DNA of 64,000 nucleotides from Mycobacterium sp. SVM_VP21 (GCA_024758765.1 CP101406.1:930001-994000); one strand, 5' to 3'. Positions 52,411-62,398 are shown, counted from the stretch's first letter. The notes: generated by a model from the letters alone, not told the origin. Numbers and translations are program-made.

Positions 52411-53118
52411 TTACTCAGCCGCGAAGTTGCGGGTCACGGCCGGGTCCACCGGGATACCGGGGCCGGTGGTCGTCGAGATGGTGACCTTCTTGAGGTAACG
52501 GCCCTTGGACGACGACGGCTTGAGCCGCAGCACCTCGTCGAGGGCGGCGCCGTAGTTCTCCGCCAGCTTGGCCTCTTCGAACGACGCCTTGCCGATGACG
52601 AAGTGCAGGTTGGCCTGCTTGTCGACACGGAAGTTGATCTTGCCGCCCTTGATGTCGGCGACGGCCTTGGCCACGTCGGGGGTGACGGTGCCGGTCTTCG
52701 GGTTGGGCATCAGACCACGCGGGCCCAGCACGCGGGCGATGCGGCCGACCTTGGCCATCTGGTCCGGGGTGGCGATCGCGGCGTCGAAGTCGAGGAATCC
52801 ACCCTGGATCTTCTCAATGAGGTCGTCGCTGCCGACCACGTCGGCGCCGGCGGCGATGGCCTGCTCGGCCTTCTCACCGACCGCGAACACCGCCACGCGG
52901 GCGGTCTTACCGGTGCCGTGCGGCAGGTTGACGGTGCCGCGGACCATCTGGTCGGCCTTACGCGGGTCGACACCGAGCCGGATGGCGACCTCGACGGTGG
53001 CGTCCTGCTTGGTCGAGGACGTCTCCTTGGCCAGCTTGGCGGCAGCCAGCGGGGTGTAGAGGTTGTCGCGGTCCACCTTCTCGGCGGCGGCGCGGTAAGC
53101 CTTACTGGTCTTGCTCAT
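52411..53118 (-). CDS. rplA: 50S ribosomal protein L1
   Basis: A 235-residue L1, the mobile stalk protein that moves E-site t[19 protein letters not shown] start, the RNA-binding patch [18 protein letters not shown] and the [10 protein letters not shown] end are family standard. It is separated from rplK by 140 bp that hold a 63-bp hairpin repeat, an unusually long gap for this pair. Confidence 0.98.
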   Translation of the reverse strand: MSKTSKAYRAAAEKVDRDNLYTPLAAAKLAKETSSTKQDATVEVAIRLGVDPRKADQMVRGTVNLPHGTGKTARVAVFAVGEKAEQAIAAGADVVGSDDLIEKIQGGFLDFDAAIATPDQMAKVGRIARVLGPRGLMPNPKTGTVTPDVAKAVADIKGGKINFRVDKQANLHFVIGKASFEEAKLAENYGAALDEVLRLKPSSSKGRYLKKVTISTTTGPGIPVDPAVTRNFAAE

Positions 53119-53189
53119 CTTGTGTCCAATCTCAGTGGTTGGGTCGTGGTGAAAGTCGGGCCGAAGCTGGCCCTCCCACGCTTTCCTTG

Positions 53190-53252
53190 CGTTGACTCTG
53201 CGTCCACGGTGGTTCTTACTCGCACTTTTCCACCGTCAGCGCAGAGTCAACG
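53190..53252. repeat. Dispersed hairpin repeat, copy 2
   Basis: CGTTGACTCTGCG (53190-53202) and CGCAGAGTCAACG (53240-53252) are perfect 13-bp arms. Inside, ACGGTGG/CCACCGT forms a second 7-bp stem with a loop that contains ACTCGCAC. It lies between rplK and rplA within their transcript. It is homologous to 42644-42700. Confidence 0.8.
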
Positions 53253-53258
53253 GGCGTA

Positions 53259-53687
53259 CTACTCGACGGTGATGCCCATGGAGCGGGCGGTACCGGCGAT
53301 GATCTTGGCGCCGGCCTCGATGTCGTTGGCGTTGAGGTCGGCCTTCTTGGTCTCGGCGATCTCGCGCACCTGGTCCCAGGTCACCTTGGCGACCTTGGTC
53401 TTGTGCGGCTCGGCCGATCCCTTGGCGATACCGGCGGCCTTGAGCAGCATCCGCGCCGCGGGCGGGGTCTTGAGCGCAAAGGTGAAGCTGCGGTCCTCGT
53501 AGACGGTGATCTCCACGGGGATGACGTTGCCGCGCTGGCCTTCCGTCGCGGCGTTGTACGCCTTGCAGAACTCCATGATGTTCACGCCGTGCTGACCAAG
53601 CGCGGGTCCGACCGGCGGCGCGGGGTTGGCCTCGCCAGCCTTGATCTGAAGCTTGATAAGCCCGGCGACCTTCTTCTTCGGGGCCAT
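53259..53687 (-). CDS. rplK: 50S ribosomal protein L11
   Basis: A 142-residue L11 of the GTPase-associated centre. [29 protein letters not shown] (in parts) and the C-terminal rRNA-binding domain [11 protein letters not shown] are complete. The Pro-rich thiostrepton hinge is intact. It follows nusG by 25 bp. Confidence 0.98.
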   Translation of the reverse strand: MAPKKKVAGLIKLQIKAGEANPAPPVGPALGQHGVNIMEFCKAYNAATEGQRGNVIPVEITVYEDRSFTFALKTPPAARMLLKAAGIAKGSAEPHKTKVAKVTWDQVREIAETKKADLNANDIEAGAKIIAGTARSMGITVE

Positions 53688-53712
53688 GAGGGGGTGTTTC
53701 CTTTCCTACGTA

Positions 53713-54967
<1,255 letters not shown>

Positions 54968-55044
54968 CGCATGCTCCTTCGTTGTTCGCGCTTACCTCAT
55001 TGCCGTACCGCGCATGGTGTCCAGTGTCCACCATGGCACGTCAG

Positions 55045-55117
<73 letters not shown>

Positions 55118-55276
55118 TCGCGGTTGGCGTACCAACCTGCGGGTTCGGAAGCTTCACCTGTTCGCCGTCACCGGCTCACACAATTCGCGCGCCCCCCGTT
55201 CGCATCACGGAAAGCGCGCTAATGCTGGGAAAACCCCGAGGTTCGAGTGTACCTCGCCGCTGCGGCCAGTTGCTAA

Positions 55277-55777
55277 TCAGGCTGTTCGGACGACCTGACC
55301 GGATTCGGCGTCCCAGCGCAGGTTGACCGAATCGTCGCCGTCGTGACCCATCATCGTGGTGAACGCTTCGAGCACCACGTCGCCATCCTGGTTGGTCAAG
55401 ATGTTGCGGGTCGTCACGATGTCAGCACCGAAACGCTCGTTGACCGAGGCGATCTCCATCCGGGCGTACAGCGTGTCGCCGGCCTTGATCGGTTTGAGGT
55501 ATTTGAAGCCCTGGTCCACCTGCACCATCTGCATGGTGGTGTAGCCGGTGTCGACATGGCGGAAGAAGTCGGACTGCACCAACTTCGCCAGTATCGCCAC
55601 GAACGTCGGCGGCGCCAGCAGCGACTCGTAGCCCAGCTTGGCCGCCTCCGCCTCGTCGTAATAGGCGGGGTCCTCAGCCTTGATGGACCGGGAGAACTCG
55701 CGGATCTTTTCGCGGCCCACCACAAACGACTCGGGATAGCGCCAGATCATGCCTCGGATATCAGTTTTGATCGCCAT
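55277..55777 (-). CDS. hadC: 3-hydroxyacyl-ACP dehydratase subunit HadC
   Basis: A 166-residue hot-dog-fold subunit of the FAS-II dehydratase that extends meromycolate chains; it pairs with the HadB catalytic subunit. Features: FVVGREKIREFSRSIK, PPTFVAILA, VQVDQGFKYLKPIKAGDTLYARMEI (parts). Length equals M. tuberculosis HadC. It lies 12 bp after hadB. The catalytic Asp/His pair of HadB is absent, as expected. Confidence 0.95.
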   Translation of the reverse strand: MAIKTDIRGMIWRYPESFVVGREKIREFSRSIKAEDPAYYDEAEAAKLGYESLLAPPTFVAILAKLVQSDFFRHVDTGYTTMQMVQVDQGFKYLKPIKAGDTLYARMEIASVNERFGADIVTTRNILTNQDGDVVLEAFTTMMGHDGDDSVNLRWDAESGQVVRTA

Positions 55778-55789
55778 GGCACCGCGCCC

Positions 55790-56218
55790 CTAAGCCAGCT
55801 TGGCGGAAGCGACCGCTCGTCCGAAGATCTTTTTGCCACCGGTGGTGGCGGTGAGCGCAATGGTCACCGTCTTCGACTCGGAGTCGACAGACTTCACCCG
55901 GCCGCTGAAGGTGATCTCAGCGCCCTTGCCATCGTTGGGCACCGGAACCACAGACGTGAAACGCACGTTGTATTCGGTCACCGCGCCCGGGTCGCCCACC
56001 CAGGACGTGACGTAGCCGCCGCCGAGCCCCATGGTGAGCATGCCGTGGGCAATGGCGGTGTCCAGGCCCACCTGCTGAGCGATCTCGTCATCCCAGTGGA
56101 TCGGGTTCAGGTCGCCGGACACGCCGGCGTAGTTGACCAGGTCCTGCCGCGACAGCGGGATCACCCGCTCCGGCAGCTGATCGCCGACCTTGACCGAACT
56201 GAACTCACGCAACGCCAT
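55790..56218 (-). CDS. hadB: 3-hydroxyacyl-ACP dehydratase catalytic subunit HadB
   Basis: A 142-residue hot-dog protein. The hydratase motif SGDLNPIHWDDEIA carries D36 and H41, the known catalytic pair. ATG 56216-56218 (MALREFSSVKVGDQLP) is the family start and overlaps hadA's end by 14 bp. It forms HadAB for shorter and HadBC for longer meromycolate intermediates. Confidence 0.96.
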   Translation of the reverse strand: MALREFSSVKVGDQLPERVIPLSRQDLVNYAGVSGDLNPIHWDDEIAQQVGLDTAIAHGMLTMGLGGGYVTSWVGDPGAVTEYNVRFTSVVPVPNDGKGAEITFSGRVKSVDSESKTVTIALTATTGGKKIFGRAVASAKLA

Positions 56219-56681
56219 CGGTGAAACCCTTATCTCCCTCGCCGGCGCGGCCCGCCAGTGTCGTATATGTCTTCTGCACGATTTCACCGGCGTGGTTGGT
56301 AACCACCTGTTGAGTCACGATGATGTCGGTGCCGTGTGCGCGGCGAACCGATTCGACCGACACGTCGCAAAACAGTCGGTCGCCTTCCTTGATCGCCCGG
56401 TGAAACTCGATCTTCTGGTCGACCTGGACGATCTGAGCGTCATCGGTGGTGACACCGCAATGCTCGAAGAAACCCGAAATCGCCATGTGCCCGAACACCG
56501 AGATGAAGGTCAGCGAGGCCACCAGCCCGTCGTAGCCGAGATCGGCTGCCGCCCGCAGATCAAGACTGGCCAAGTCCACCGCCTTGACCGCGCGCGCGTA
56601 CTCGCGGATCTTCTCCCGTTCCACGTCGTAGTGGTCGGGATAGCGGTAGTGCGCCCCAGCGAGACGGTCTGCCAACGACAC
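56205..56681 (-). CDS. hadA: 3-hydroxyacyl-ACP dehydratase subunit HadA
   Basis: A 158-residue substrate-binding hot-dog subunit, the isoxyl/thiacetazone-linked partner of HadB. YPDHYDVEREKIREYARAV, VQVDQKIEFHRAI and the ending TTLAGRAGEGDKGFTDGVA match HadA. Start GTG 56679-56681. It leads hadABC and lies 12 bp after rpmG. Confidence 0.95.
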   Translation of the reverse strand: MSLADRLAGAHYRYPDHYDVEREKIREYARAVKAVDLASLDLRAAADLGYDGLVASLTFISVFGHMAISGFFEHCGVTTDDAQIVQVDQKIEFHRAIKEGDRLFCDVSVESVRRAHGTDIIVTQQVVTNHAGEIVQKTYTTLAGRAGEGDKGFTDGVA

Positions 56682-56693
56682 GGCTCGACCTAC

Positions 56694-56861
56694 TTAGCGA
56701 GATTCGCGGTGCGACTCGTGCTTGCCGCAGTTGGGGCAGAATTTCTTCAGCTCCAGCCGGTCGGGGTCGTTACGGCGGTTCTTCTTGGTGATGTAGTTGC
56801 GGTGCTTGCACACCTCACAGGCCAAGGTGATCTTCGGCCGCACATCAGTACTGGAGGCCAC
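56694..56861 (-). CDS. rpmG: 50S ribosomal protein L33
   Basis: A 55-residue L33 of the zinc-binding (C+) type: CEVC and CPNC are present. [18 protein letters not shown] start from GTG 56859-56861, AAGGA about 9 bases upstream; end [17 protein letters not shown]. It is the copy beside tRNA-Met and hadA, called rpmG2 in M. tuberculosis, where other L33 copies exist. Confidence 0.95.
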   Translation of the reverse strand: MASSTDVRPKITLACEVCKHRNYITKKNRRNDPDRLELKKFCPNCGKHESHRESR

Positions 56862-56899
56862 GTCTGTCGTCCTTCGTTCACATGTCGAATTGCTTGCAG

Positions 56900-56973
56900 T
56901 AGCGGTGGGGAGGCTCGATCTCCCGACCTCACGATTATGAGTCGTGCGCTCTAACCAGCTGAGCTACACCGCC
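56900..56973 (-). tRNA. tRNA-Met (CAT), elongator
   Basis: Minus strand; acceptor GGCGGTG/CACCGCT (G-U at the first pair), anticodon loop CTCATAA, discriminator A, no encoded CCA. The G1-U72 pair and lack of three G-C anticodon-stem pairs argue against initiator tRNA. tRNA-Ile2 with a modified C cannot be excluded by sequence alone. Confidence 0.93.
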
Positions 56974-57012
56974 CCGATCGGCGCTAGTCGGCGCACCGAC
57001 TGGCGTCCACCG

Positions 57013-57085
57013 AGCCCCCTAACGGAATCGAACCGTTGACCTTTTCCTTACCATGGAAACGCTCTGCCGACTGAGCTAAGGGGGC
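57013..57085 (-). tRNA. tRNA-Thr (GGT)
   Basis: Minus strand; acceptor AGGGGGC's partner reads GCCCCCT/AGGGGGC, anticodon loop ATGGTAA (GGT), T-arm GGTTCGATTCC, discriminator T, no encoded CCA. It is upstream of tRNA-Met in the Thr-Met-rpmG-hadABC order. Confidence 0.95.
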
Positions 57086-57209
57086 CTTCACCTACAGCGA
57101 CCCTTTCTGGTGCTGCAAGCCTGTAGAAGGTTACAACCTTGCCCACGAGGTCACCAAACCGCGATGACAGACGCTGGCCAGACCCCGTTGGCTTAGTGGG
57201 GACTTAGCG

Positions 57210-57358
57210 GCGCCGATCTGCGGCGCCCGGCTTCGCCGCGCTTGCAATCGACCCCCGCAAACAGCGCCGACCTGCGGCGCCCGGCTTCGCCGCGCTTGCA
57301 ATCGACCCCCGCAAACAGCGCCGACCTGCGGCGCCCGGCTTCGCCGCGCTTGCAATCG
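57210..57358. repeat. 54-bp tandem repeat, 2.8 copies
   Basis: Copies at 57210-57263, 57264-57317 and 57318-57358 (the last cut at 41 bp). Each contains GCGGCG...CGCCGC as an internal hairpin. They are almost identical (one T/C difference in copy 1). The array ends 22 bp before the glyoxalase start, like mycobacterial VNTRs of similar unit length. 54 is divisible by 3, so it would read as 18-residue repeats on the minus strand, though no real gene is supported. Confidence 0.9.
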
Positions 57359-57380
57359 CCGCTGCTTTAGGCTGGAGGGC

Positions 57381-58097
57381 GTGCCCGAATCCGACCGGCT
57401 GTATTTCCGCCAGCTGCTCTCCGGACGCGATTTCGCGGCCGGAGACCCAATGGCCGCCCAGATGCGCAACTTCGCCTACCTGATCGGCGACCGGCAGACC
57501 GGCGACGCCGTCGTGGTCGACCCGGCCTACGCCGCCGGCGATCTGCTCGACACGCTCGAGGCCGACGGTATGCAGCTGTCCGGCGTACTGGTCACCCATC
57601 ACCACCCCGATCACGTCGGCGGCAAGATGATGGGCTTCGAACTCAAGGGCCTGGCCGAACTTCTGGAACGGGTCAGCGTTCCGGTTCACGTGAACACCCA
57701 TGAGGCACAGTGGGTTTCGCGTGTCACCGAGATTCCGATGTCGGATCTGACCGCGCACGAACATGGCGACAAGGTGAGCATCGGCGACATCGAGATCGAG
57801 CTACTGCACACGCCCGGACACACCCCGGGCAGCCAGTGTTTCCTGCTGGACGGTCGGCTGGTTGCCGGCGACACCTTGTTCCTGGAAGGCTGCGGACGCA
57901 CCGACTTCCCGGGTGGCGACTCCGACGAGATGTATCGCAGCCTGCAGCAGTTGGCGGCCCTACCGGGCGACCCGACGGTGTTCCCCGGCCATTGGTATTC
58001 GGCCGACCCGAGCGCCGCCCTTTCCGAGGTGAAGCGATCCAACTACGTATTCAGCGCCGGAAGCCTGGACCGGTGGCGCATGCTGATGGGCGGATGA
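57381..58097 (+). CDS. MBL-fold hydrolase, glyoxalase II-like
   Basis: A 238-residue metallo-beta-lactamase-fold protein. HxHxDH is H73, H75, D77, H78 in THHHPDHVGG; further metal ligands are in HTPGHTPGSQ and DTLF, and VFPGHW near the end. It hydrolyses thioesters such as S-lactoyl-thiols; mycobacteria would use mycothiol in place of glutathione. Start GTG 57381. It equals Rv0634c in position. Confidence 0.9.
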   Translation: MPESDRLYFRQLLSGRDFAAGDPMAAQMRNFAYLIGDRQTGDAVVVDPAYAAGDLLDTLEADGMQLSGVLVTHHHPDHVGGKMMGFELKGLAELLERVSVPVHVNTHEAQWVSRVTEIPMSDLTAHEHGDKVSIGDIEIELLHTPGHTPGSQCFLLDGRLVAGDTLFLEGCGRTDFPGGDSDEMYRSLQQLAALPGDPTVFPGHWYSADPSAALSEVKRSNYVFSAGSLDRWRMLMGG

Positions 58098-58108
58098 GGG
58101 GATAGCTG

Positions 58109-58942
58109 ATGGGATCAGTTGAGGACCGCTTGTACGACGTCGCGCACGCGGGCGCGGATGCCTGGCTGGCCTGGGCCGCCTGGCTGGCCATCGCTATCAC
58201 CGTGCTGGCGCTGTTCTATTTGAACCGTCAATTGCAGCGCAACCGCCGGTTGGCCGCCGAGCAGACCCGCCCGCAGGTGGCGATGTTCATGGAGCCGCAC
58301 GCCGCCGATTGGCACGTCATCGAGCTGGTGGTCCGTAACTTCGGCAAGACCGCGGCCTACGACATCCGGTTCGCGTTCGACCAGCCACCGACGGTGGCCC
58401 GCTACGAAACCGCCTCAGACGGCTACGCCGACGTCGTCGCGCTGCAACTGCCCGAAGAACTGACGGTGCTGGCGCCGAACCAGGAATGGCGAACGGTGTG
58501 GGACTCGGCGATCGACCGGGCCGAGCTAGGTGAGGGCATCGAGTCACGGTTCACCGGGACGGTCAGCTACGCCGACAGCCCCGACGAGCCAAAGGGCTGG
58601 TTCGGACGGCGGGGCAAGCAGCCTCGGTACGAGAACAAGGTGGTCCTCGATTGGGGTGACCTGCCCCCGGTGCGGCGGGTCGAGTTGATGACGACACACG
58701 ACCTGGCCAAGCGCGAAAAGCAGAAGCTGGAGCTGCTGCGCAGTCTGCTCAGCTACTTCCACTACGCCAGCAAAGAGACCCGCCCGGACGTGTTCCGCGG
58801 CGAGATCGAGCGGATCAACGGCGCAGCCCGCGAGATCCAGGACCGGTTGCGCGGTCGCGAGCAGTTGGAGGCGGCCGGCAACACCGACATCACGGTGCGG
58901 CTCGGCGACCCCAGTGCGGAGTTGGGCAAGCATCGCAGCTGA
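58109..58942 (+). CDS. Membrane-anchored protein of unknown function
   Basis: A 277-residue protein with one TM helix (about 18-40, AWLAWAAWLAIAITVLALFYL in parts) followed by a cytosolic or external domain of beta type (HVIELVVRNFGKTAAYDIRFAF) and a long helical, charged tail. No catalytic motif is seen. It lies 11 bp after the glyoxalase gene. It equals Rv0633c in place and length. Similar proteins are annotated only as hypothetical. Confidence 0.8.
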   Translation: MGSVEDRLYDVAHAGADAWLAWAAWLAIAITVLALFYLNRQLQRNRRLAAEQTRPQVAMFMEPHAADWHVIELVVRNFGKTAAYDIRFAFDQPPTVARYETASDGYADVVALQLPEELTVLAPNQEWRTVWDSAIDRAELGEGIESRFTGTVSYADSPDEPKGWFGRRGKQPRYENKVVLDWGDLPPVRRVELMTTHDLAKREKQKLELLRSLLSYFHYASKETRPDVFRGEIERINGAAREIQDRLRGREQLEAAGNTDITVRLGDPSAELGKHRS

Positions 58943-58970
58943 ACCCTGGAACCGCCGCACAACCCGGGCA

Positions 58971-60023
58971 TCAGTCGGTTTCGGTGGTGTCCGCGCTGGG
59001 GTAGTGCGAGGCACGGAACCGCTTCAGGTAGGCCGGCCAGTCCCAGGTGGACAGGAACTCCCGGGCCGCGGTGTAGCCGTTGTCGTAGAGCTTTTCGAGC
59101 CGGTCACGGGAGATGTCGAAGTCCAGCACGCTGACATCGGTGGAGTTGACCTTGATGGCCCGCACACTGACCCACGGCTGGTTCAGGTAAGTCTGGTCGT
59201 GGCCGACCAGCATGGTGCTGATCAGGTTCTCCAACAGCAGTGACTGCCCGAACAGCTGCAGCGGCCGCAGCACCGGAACCATGGCGCCGATTCCGTCGGA
59301 GAGCTCCGGGACCACCGTTACCCCAAACGTGGGCCACAGCGGTGCTCGGCCGTCGAGCCGGTCGAAGGTGTAGATCGGGAAGTTCGACAGCACCCCACCG
59401 TCGACCAGGGTGGAGCGCAGCCCGGCGGCGCTGGTCAGCGTCACCGGCCGGTAGAAGAACGGGACGGCCATCGAGGCGCGCACTGCGTCGGCGACGGACT
59501 GCTCGTCGGGGTCGAGCCCGTACACCCGCCGGTAGTCCCACGGCAGCCGAACCAGCTGCCCGGTCGTCACGTCTGTCACGGTGACCACGGCTCGGTAGCG
59601 CCGCTCGGGCATCAGGTTCGCTGCGTGGTAGCCCAGGTCTCCCCAGGTGCGCACCCCGAGATTCGCCAGCTCAGCGCGGATCCAATCGTGGGCGACGTCA
59701 CCGCGATACAGGGCGCTGTCGCGCAGAAACCCCCACACCGGTCCGACCAGCGGGACCGGCCCCGCGTCGCGCCAGGTGTGCAGCGGCACTGACAGCGCCA
59801 GGTCTTTGACCTGTGCTGCGGTCAGCTGGTCACCCTGGGCGGCGGCGGCCAGAATCGTGCCCACCACCGAGCCGCCAGACACCCCGGAGATGCGCTGCAC
59901 CGAGTAGCCGGCATCCATCAGAGCAACCACCGCTCCCACCAACCCGACGAAGCGCACTCCCCCGCCGGACAGCACCAGGTCGGCGGTCAGCGGTTGGGAG
60001 TCGCGCGCTCGACGAGTGGCCAT
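58971..60023 (-). CDS. Patatin-like phospholipase
   Basis: A 350-residue patatin-fold lipase. Oxyanion loop LSGGGVRF (18-25), nucleophile elbow GVSGGS with S49, and the catalytic Asp in LVDGGVLSNFP (about 213). No signal peptide. It would cleave phospholipids or acyl chains. It converges with the membrane protein gene and is not part of the M. tuberculosis neighbourhood. Confidence 0.9.
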   Translation of the reverse strand: MATRRARDSQPLTADLVLSGGGVRFVGLVGAVVALMDAGYSVQRISGVSGGSVVGTILAAAAQGDQLTAAQVKDLALSVPLHTWRDAGPVPLVGPVWGFLRDSALYRGDVAHDWIRAELANLGVRTWGDLGYHAANLMPERRYRAVVTVTDVTTGQLVRLPWDYRRVYGLDPDEQSVADAVRASMAVPFFYRPVTLTSAAGLRSTLVDGGVLSNFPIYTFDRLDGRAPLWPTFGVTVVPELSDGIGAMVPVLRPLQLFGQSLLLENLISTMLVGHDQTYLNQPWVSVRAIKVNSTDVSVLDFDISRDRLEKLYDNGYTAAREFLSTWDWPAYLKRFRASHYPSADTTETD

Positions 60024-60032
60024 CGACTGACG

Positions 60033-60494
60033 CTAGTCCGCCGAATTCCATTCGTAGGGAAGGAATTTACCGTCGAAGGTGATCACCACCCGGTCACCTC
60101 CCGGGTGCGGTTTGTGCTCGATGTCCATGCTGAAGTTGATCGCGCTCATGATGCCGTCACCGAACTGCTCGTGAATCAGTTCCTTGATCGCCGGGCCGTA
60201 CACGCCCACCGCTTCGTAAAGCCGGTAGATGGTCGGGTCGGTGGGGGGCGCAGTGAGCCCGCCGCGCATCGGTACCGCGGCCAGTACCGGCACCACCGCC
60301 GGGTCCAGTCCGAGCAGGTTCGCGAGGACCTTGCCCGATTCGGCGGGGATGGGGTGCTGGCCCAGCAGTGCCGAGGTGGTCCACACGACCGGCTTGTCGA
60401 TCGCGTCGGCCAATTCCTGCCAGGTCAGCCCCTTGGCGAGGCGGGCGGCGATGATCTGCTCGGTGATCTGGCTTCGGTTCATGGCTTCCAGCAT
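60033..60494 (-). CDS. cynS: Cyanase (cyanate hydratase)
   Basis: A 153-residue cyanase that converts cyanate and bicarbonate to ammonia and CO2. The N-terminal HTH-like domain (LTWQELADAIDK) and the catalytic triad R91, E94, S117 in PTIYRLYEAVGVYG and GDGIMSAINF are present. ATG 60494 (GAGGCGGGC upstream) is chosen over ATG 60482 four codons later; E. coli CynS is 156 residues. No carbonic anhydrase or permease is adjacent. It follows the SRPBCC gene by 11 bp. Confidence 0.93.
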   Translation of the reverse strand: MLEAMNRSQITEQIIAARLAKGLTWQELADAIDKPVVWTTSALLGQHPIPAESGKVLANLLGLDPAVVPVLAAVPMRGGLTAPPTDPTIYRLYEAVGVYGPAIKELIHEQFGDGIMSAINFSMDIEHKPHPGGDRVVITFDGKFLPYEWNSAD

Positions 60495-60505
60495 GCCCGC
60501 CTCGC

Positions 60506-60943
60506 TCACTGTTCGAAATAGCGACGCAGGTTGTCCCACATTGCGGTGTGGGAGCTGCCGCCGTCGCGCAGCACGGTCTTCATCAACATCCGTGGGGCAC
60601 TGACGTCGACCAGTTCGTGCAGTCTGGCGCCGCCGGCGTGCGGGCGAACCGTCATGGTTGACCACATCTCGATACCGGGCCGCTGCAGGGTGTGGGTGCG
60701 GATTTCGCCGGGCGCGCTTTCGCGCAGTTCTACCCGGCAGGTGAACCGGATCGGTATTCCGTAAAGGCGCATGCGATGCGGAGCCAGGTATCGGGTGACG
60801 CCGTCGGCGCCGCCGGGGATCTGCCGCACGTCCACCAGCATCGGGTGCAGGGCTTCATAGTTGCCCAGATCGGCCAGAAACGCCGCAACGGCTTCTGGCG
60901 GCGCAGCGATGTCGACGGTGTGCTCCAGGCGTCCGCGTGCCAT
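60506..60943 (-). CDS. SRPBCC-family protein (polyketide cyclase-like)
   Basis: A 145-residue START-like fold protein. The pattern VDIAAPPEAVAAFLADLGNYEALHP and the closing helix TAMWDNLRRYFEQ fit SRPBCC/polyketide-cyclase members with a hydrophobic pocket. Its ligand is unknown. It lies upstream of cynS in the same direction and may share its transcript. Confidence 0.85.
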   Translation of the reverse strand: MARGRLEHTVDIAAPPEAVAAFLADLGNYEALHPMLVDVRQIPGGADGVTRYLAPHRMRLYGIPIRFTCRVELRESAPGEIRTHTLQRPGIEMWSTMTVRPHAGGARLHELVDVSAPRMLMKTVLRDGGSSHTAMWDNLRRYFEQ

Positions 60944-60987
60944 GGCAGCACCTTAGCCCCGCAGGTTGCGGTGGCATACTCGCCGGT

Positions 60988-61500
60988 ATGCCGCACGACA
61001 AGGCCTCTGGGCGTCGCCAATCGGCCGTACTGCTCATGGCTGTGGTGGCGATAGCCGTACTGCTCTTCGGCTGCGGATCGCAAACCCGGGCCGAGAACAC
61101 CCAACTTGATTTCGCCGCCCAAACCCTCGACGGCCGACCGTTTTCCGGCGCCAGTCTGGTCGGCCGACCAGCCGTGTTGTGGTTCTGGGCGCCCTGGTGT
61201 CCGCTCTGCCAACGGGATGCACCGATGGTCGCTCGACTGGCCGCCGCACACCCCAAGGTGACCTTCGTCGGCGTGGGCGCGCAAGACCGGCTGGACGCGT
61301 TACGGGCCTTTGTCGACAGGTACGGCGTCGACGAGTTCACCGAGTTGGCCGATACCGACGCCGCGGTATGGGCCAGGTTCGGGGTGACGCGACAGCCGGC
61401 GTACGCCTTCGTCAGGCCGGACGGCCGGGTCGAGGTGGTGACGGGCTCGCTGGCCGAAGCCGAGCTGAACAAGCGACTGCAGGCCCTGACGGGTTCGTGA
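60988..61500 (+). CDS. Thioredoxin-like lipoprotein (TlpA/DsbE type)
   Basis: A 170-residue secreted disulfide protein. Signal with lipobox LLFGC (Cys 29), then a thioredoxin fold with WAPWCPLC (C71, C74) and the cis-Pro in TRQPAYAF. ATG 60988 is chosen; the longer frame upstream overlaps the SRPBCC start. GTGA overlap with a CcdA-type gene shows they act together: CcdA supplies electrons to this lipoprotein outside the membrane. Similar pairs are mpt53 and its partner in M. tuberculosis. Confidence 0.9.
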   Translation: MPHDKASGRRQSAVLLMAVVAIAVLLFGCGSQTRAENTQLDFAAQTLDGRPFSGASLVGRPAVLWFWAPWCPLCQRDAPMVARLAAAHPKVTFVGVGAQDRLDALRAFVDRYGVDEFTELADTDAAVWARFGVTRQPAYAFVRPDGRVEVVTGSLAEAELNKRLQALTGS

Positions 61501-62357
61501 TCGACACCGCCGCACTCAGTTTTGCCCTGGGGGCGGGGCTGGTGGCCGCGCTGAACCCGTGTGGATTCGCGTTTCTCCCCGGCTATCTGGGTCTGGTGAT
61601 CGCCACCAGCCGAGACACCTCACGACCGGTGGCATTGGCGCGGGCAGGGCTGGCGACCATGGTGATGGCAACCGGATTCCTGACGGTGTTCGGGATCTTC
61701 GGATTGGCCGTCTCGCCGTTGATCGCTTCCGCGCAGAAGTATCTACCGTTCGCCACCGTGGTGATCGGCGTGGCGCTGCTGGCGCTGGGCGCCTGGCTGT
61801 TGGCCGGCCGCGAGTTCCCACTGCTGTTGCCCAGCACGGCGGGCCGGACACCCACGGCGCGGCTGGGGTCGATGTACGGCTACGGCGTCGGCTACGCCGT
61901 GGCGTCACTGTCCTGCACGATCGCGCCGTTTCTGGCGGTGATCAGTACGACGTTTCGGCAAGGTTCGACGGTGGCCGGAGTGCTGGCGTTCATCGCCTAC
62001 GCCGCGGGCATGAGCATCACCGTCGGTATTGCTGCGCTGGCGGTGGCCGTGGCGGGTTCTGCGGCCAGCTCCGCGTTGCGGCGGGTCCTGCCGTATGTGG
62101 GACGGATCGCCGGGGTGATCGTGCTGCTGACCGGGCTGTACGTGAGCTACTACGGCTATTACGAGATCCGGTTGTACTTCGCCGAGGGCGACGCCGACGA
62201 TCCCGTGATCGACGCGGCGGTTGCGGTGCAGTCCTGGTTGGCCGATCAGGTCGACACACTGGGTGTTTGGCCGCTGCTAGGGGCGATCGTCGCGCTGGTG
62301 GCCGGCGCACTGGGTTGGCGAGCGCTGCGACGCCGACACCGGTCTACTCCCAGATGA
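61497..62357 (+). CDS. CcdA/DsbD-type membrane electron carrier
   Basis: A 286-residue membrane protein with about seven TM helices. The paired cysteines that carry electrons are in LNPCGFAFLPGYL and SLSCTIAPFLAV. It transfers reducing power across the membrane to extracytoplasmic thioredoxins. Start GTG 61497, inside the overlap with the thioredoxin-like gene. Confidence 0.9.
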   Translation: MIDTAALSFALGAGLVAALNPCGFAFLPGYLGLVIATSRDTSRPVALARAGLATMVMATGFLTVFGIFGLAVSPLIASAQKYLPFATVVIGVALLALGAWLLAGREFPLLLPSTAGRTPTARLGSMYGYGVGYAVASLSCTIAPFLAVISTTFRQGSTVAGVLAFIAYAAGMSITVGIAALAVAVAGSAASSALRRVLPYVGRIAGVIVLLTGLYVSYYGYYEIRLYFAEGDADDPVIDAAVAVQSWLADQVDTLGVWPLLGAIVALVAGALGWRALRRRHRSTPR

Positions 62358-62398
62358 TTGTTTCGATTGTTTCAATCTTGAGCAGCGACGGGTAGCAT
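62356..62398 (+). promoter_or_regulatory. Operator/promoter of the RES toxin-antitoxin pair
   Basis: Direct repeat GATTGTTTC at 62356-62364 and 62365-62373; the second also forms GATTG-ttt-CAATC (62365-62377). TTTCAA (62370-62375), 17 bases and TAGCAT (62393-62398) fit -35 and -10. The ATG begins 7 bases after the -10, implying a leaderless message with the operator over the -35. Confidence 0.6.

Noticed and set aside
57210..57358. CRISPR array
   Set aside because: Repeats are directly adjacent with no variable spacers, only 2.8 copies, and no cas genes lie nearby. It is a tandem repeat.
57131..57764. Minus-strand frames with 18-residue repeats (RRSRAPQVGAVCGG type)
   Set aside because: They arise from the 54-bp repeat being divisible by three. 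The frames run antisense into the glyoxalase gene and have no support.
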